A DNA stretch of 64,000 nucleotides. Origin: Pagrus major (lineage: Eukaryota; Chordata; Actinopteri; Spariformes; Sparidae). Location of the stretch: contig NC_133230.1 of assembly GCF_040436345.1 (NCBI RefSeq), positions 16,750,197 to 16,814,196 on the forward strand, written 5' to 3'. The notes under the pieces were generated by a model. The model was not told the DNA's origin and searched no databases. It saw only the letters and a program-made list of their open reading frames with translations. Position numbers and translations under genes: made by a program. How positions within the stretch are numbered: position 1 is the first letter of the stretch; every line of letters starts with the position of its first letter. Shown in pieces: positions 63,215 to 64,000 of the stretch.

Positions 63215-63370
63215 AGAAGAGGACATACTTTATTAATCCCTCAGCACCTTGGCATCGCCAGGGAGGTGACCTGGCACCTCTCCAGCTGCCAGTCCACACA
63301 TACTGACTTGTCCATGCAGGTCTTGAATTGGCCACCTTCCAGTCCCCATGGACTGAGCTACTGTTGCCCC
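63215..63370. repeat. Dispersed repeat relic
   Basis: ACTTTATTAATCCCTCAGCA followed by ...CTTGAATTGGCCACCTTCCA...GACTGAGCTACTGTTGCCCC resembles a common fish repeat with a 'tttattaatccc' start and a 'gaattgg-aac-cttcc' tail, as I remember it. Class unknown. Confidence 0.4.
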
Positions 63371-63717
63371 AAGTAAAGTATGTACGCCATTAAGTAAATG
63401 ATCTCTCAGCACTGCATGGCTTTAGCACAGAGAAATAAAAAGACACTTTTTTTTCCATTGGAAGGTTCCTTGAAGGGAAAGTAAGCAATGTCCCTTGAGC
63501 AAGGCAGTGACTCCTCCAGCTGTTCAGTGTCCACCAGTACAAGTGTGCAGTTCTACTGGGAAGCTGCTAGTCTGAGTGATAATAAAGCTCTGCAACAACT
63601 AAGACTGGAGCTGTCCTTAGTCGACTTAATAAGGGTTAAAAATGAACACTTGGTCATGTTTCAAAGCGTTTACTCATGCTCTATAAAACAAGACACACAC
63701 ATATATGTGGGCACAGG

Positions 63718-63718
<1 letters not shown>

Positions 63719-63780
<62 letters not shown>
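63719..63780. repeat. (CA)n microsatellite
   Basis: About 31 CA units. Confidence 0.95.
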
Positions 63781-63783
<3 letters not shown>

Positions 63784-64000
63784 CTTTGTTCCAGAGTGCA
63801 ATGATTGAATATTCATGATTCATGATTTTTTTCTCTCTCCACCTCTTTCAGACTCTCTGGCCTCCCCCCTCTATTTTCTGTTTTCCACTTTTGCTCCATC
63901 TCAATTCAATTCAGAACGTTAAATCAGCATGAGAGCATTAAACACCATCGCCAAACCACCTAACCACAAACGCCACCTCTTTCACTCTGCCACAACTTTT

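Overview
The window is vertebrate nuclear DNA, most probably from a percomorph-type teleost. It has split genes with GT-AG introns, very many long (CA)n tracts, and dispersed repeats whose wording I remember from perciform genomes; that last point is recollection and was not searched. No bacterial, viral or organellar gene is visible. Real coding sequence is under 5% of the window.

Three protein genes can be supported. (1) Minus strand, 8228 down to 187: slc39a4, the ZIP4 zinc importer. Eleven exons join in frame with correct splice sites and give 672 codons: signal peptide, His-rich ectodomain, PAL-containing domain, seven membrane segments, and the HNFADG and HELPHELGD metal-site motifs. 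The last exon lies beyond the left edge. (2) Plus strand, 19767-21264: a three-exon Ly6/uPAR (three-finger) gene of 108 residues with a signal peptide, ten mature cysteines and no GPI tail, so probably secreted. (3) Plus strand from 59321: the first coding exon of scratch1 (scrt1), a SNAG-domain zinc-finger repressor. It has a TATA box at 58188 and a long repeat-rich leader with two short uORFs. The zinc-finger exon lies beyond the right edge.

Layout: 1-8228 is slc39a4; 8229-19747 is intergenic with repeat relics; 19748-21344 is the Ly6 gene; 21345-58187 is a 37-kb non-coding interval; 58188-64000 is the scrt1 promoter, leader, exon 1 and the start of intron 1. The non-coding interval holds microsatellites, short inverted-repeat elements, a multi-copy foldback family (called A here), two other repeated families (B and C), and a few TAAT-rich stretches that could be conserved enhancers. 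From memory, SLC39A4, SCRT1 and the LY6 cluster all lie on human 8q24.3, so the window looks like a compact piece of that block.

I found no sign of an unknown multi-gene system. The most useful observations are the Ly6 gene between two 8q24.3 markers, the foldback family A, a nested element with a clean target duplication at 18081-18441, a 20-bp perfect hairpin at 44503-44547, and the structured scrt1 leader.
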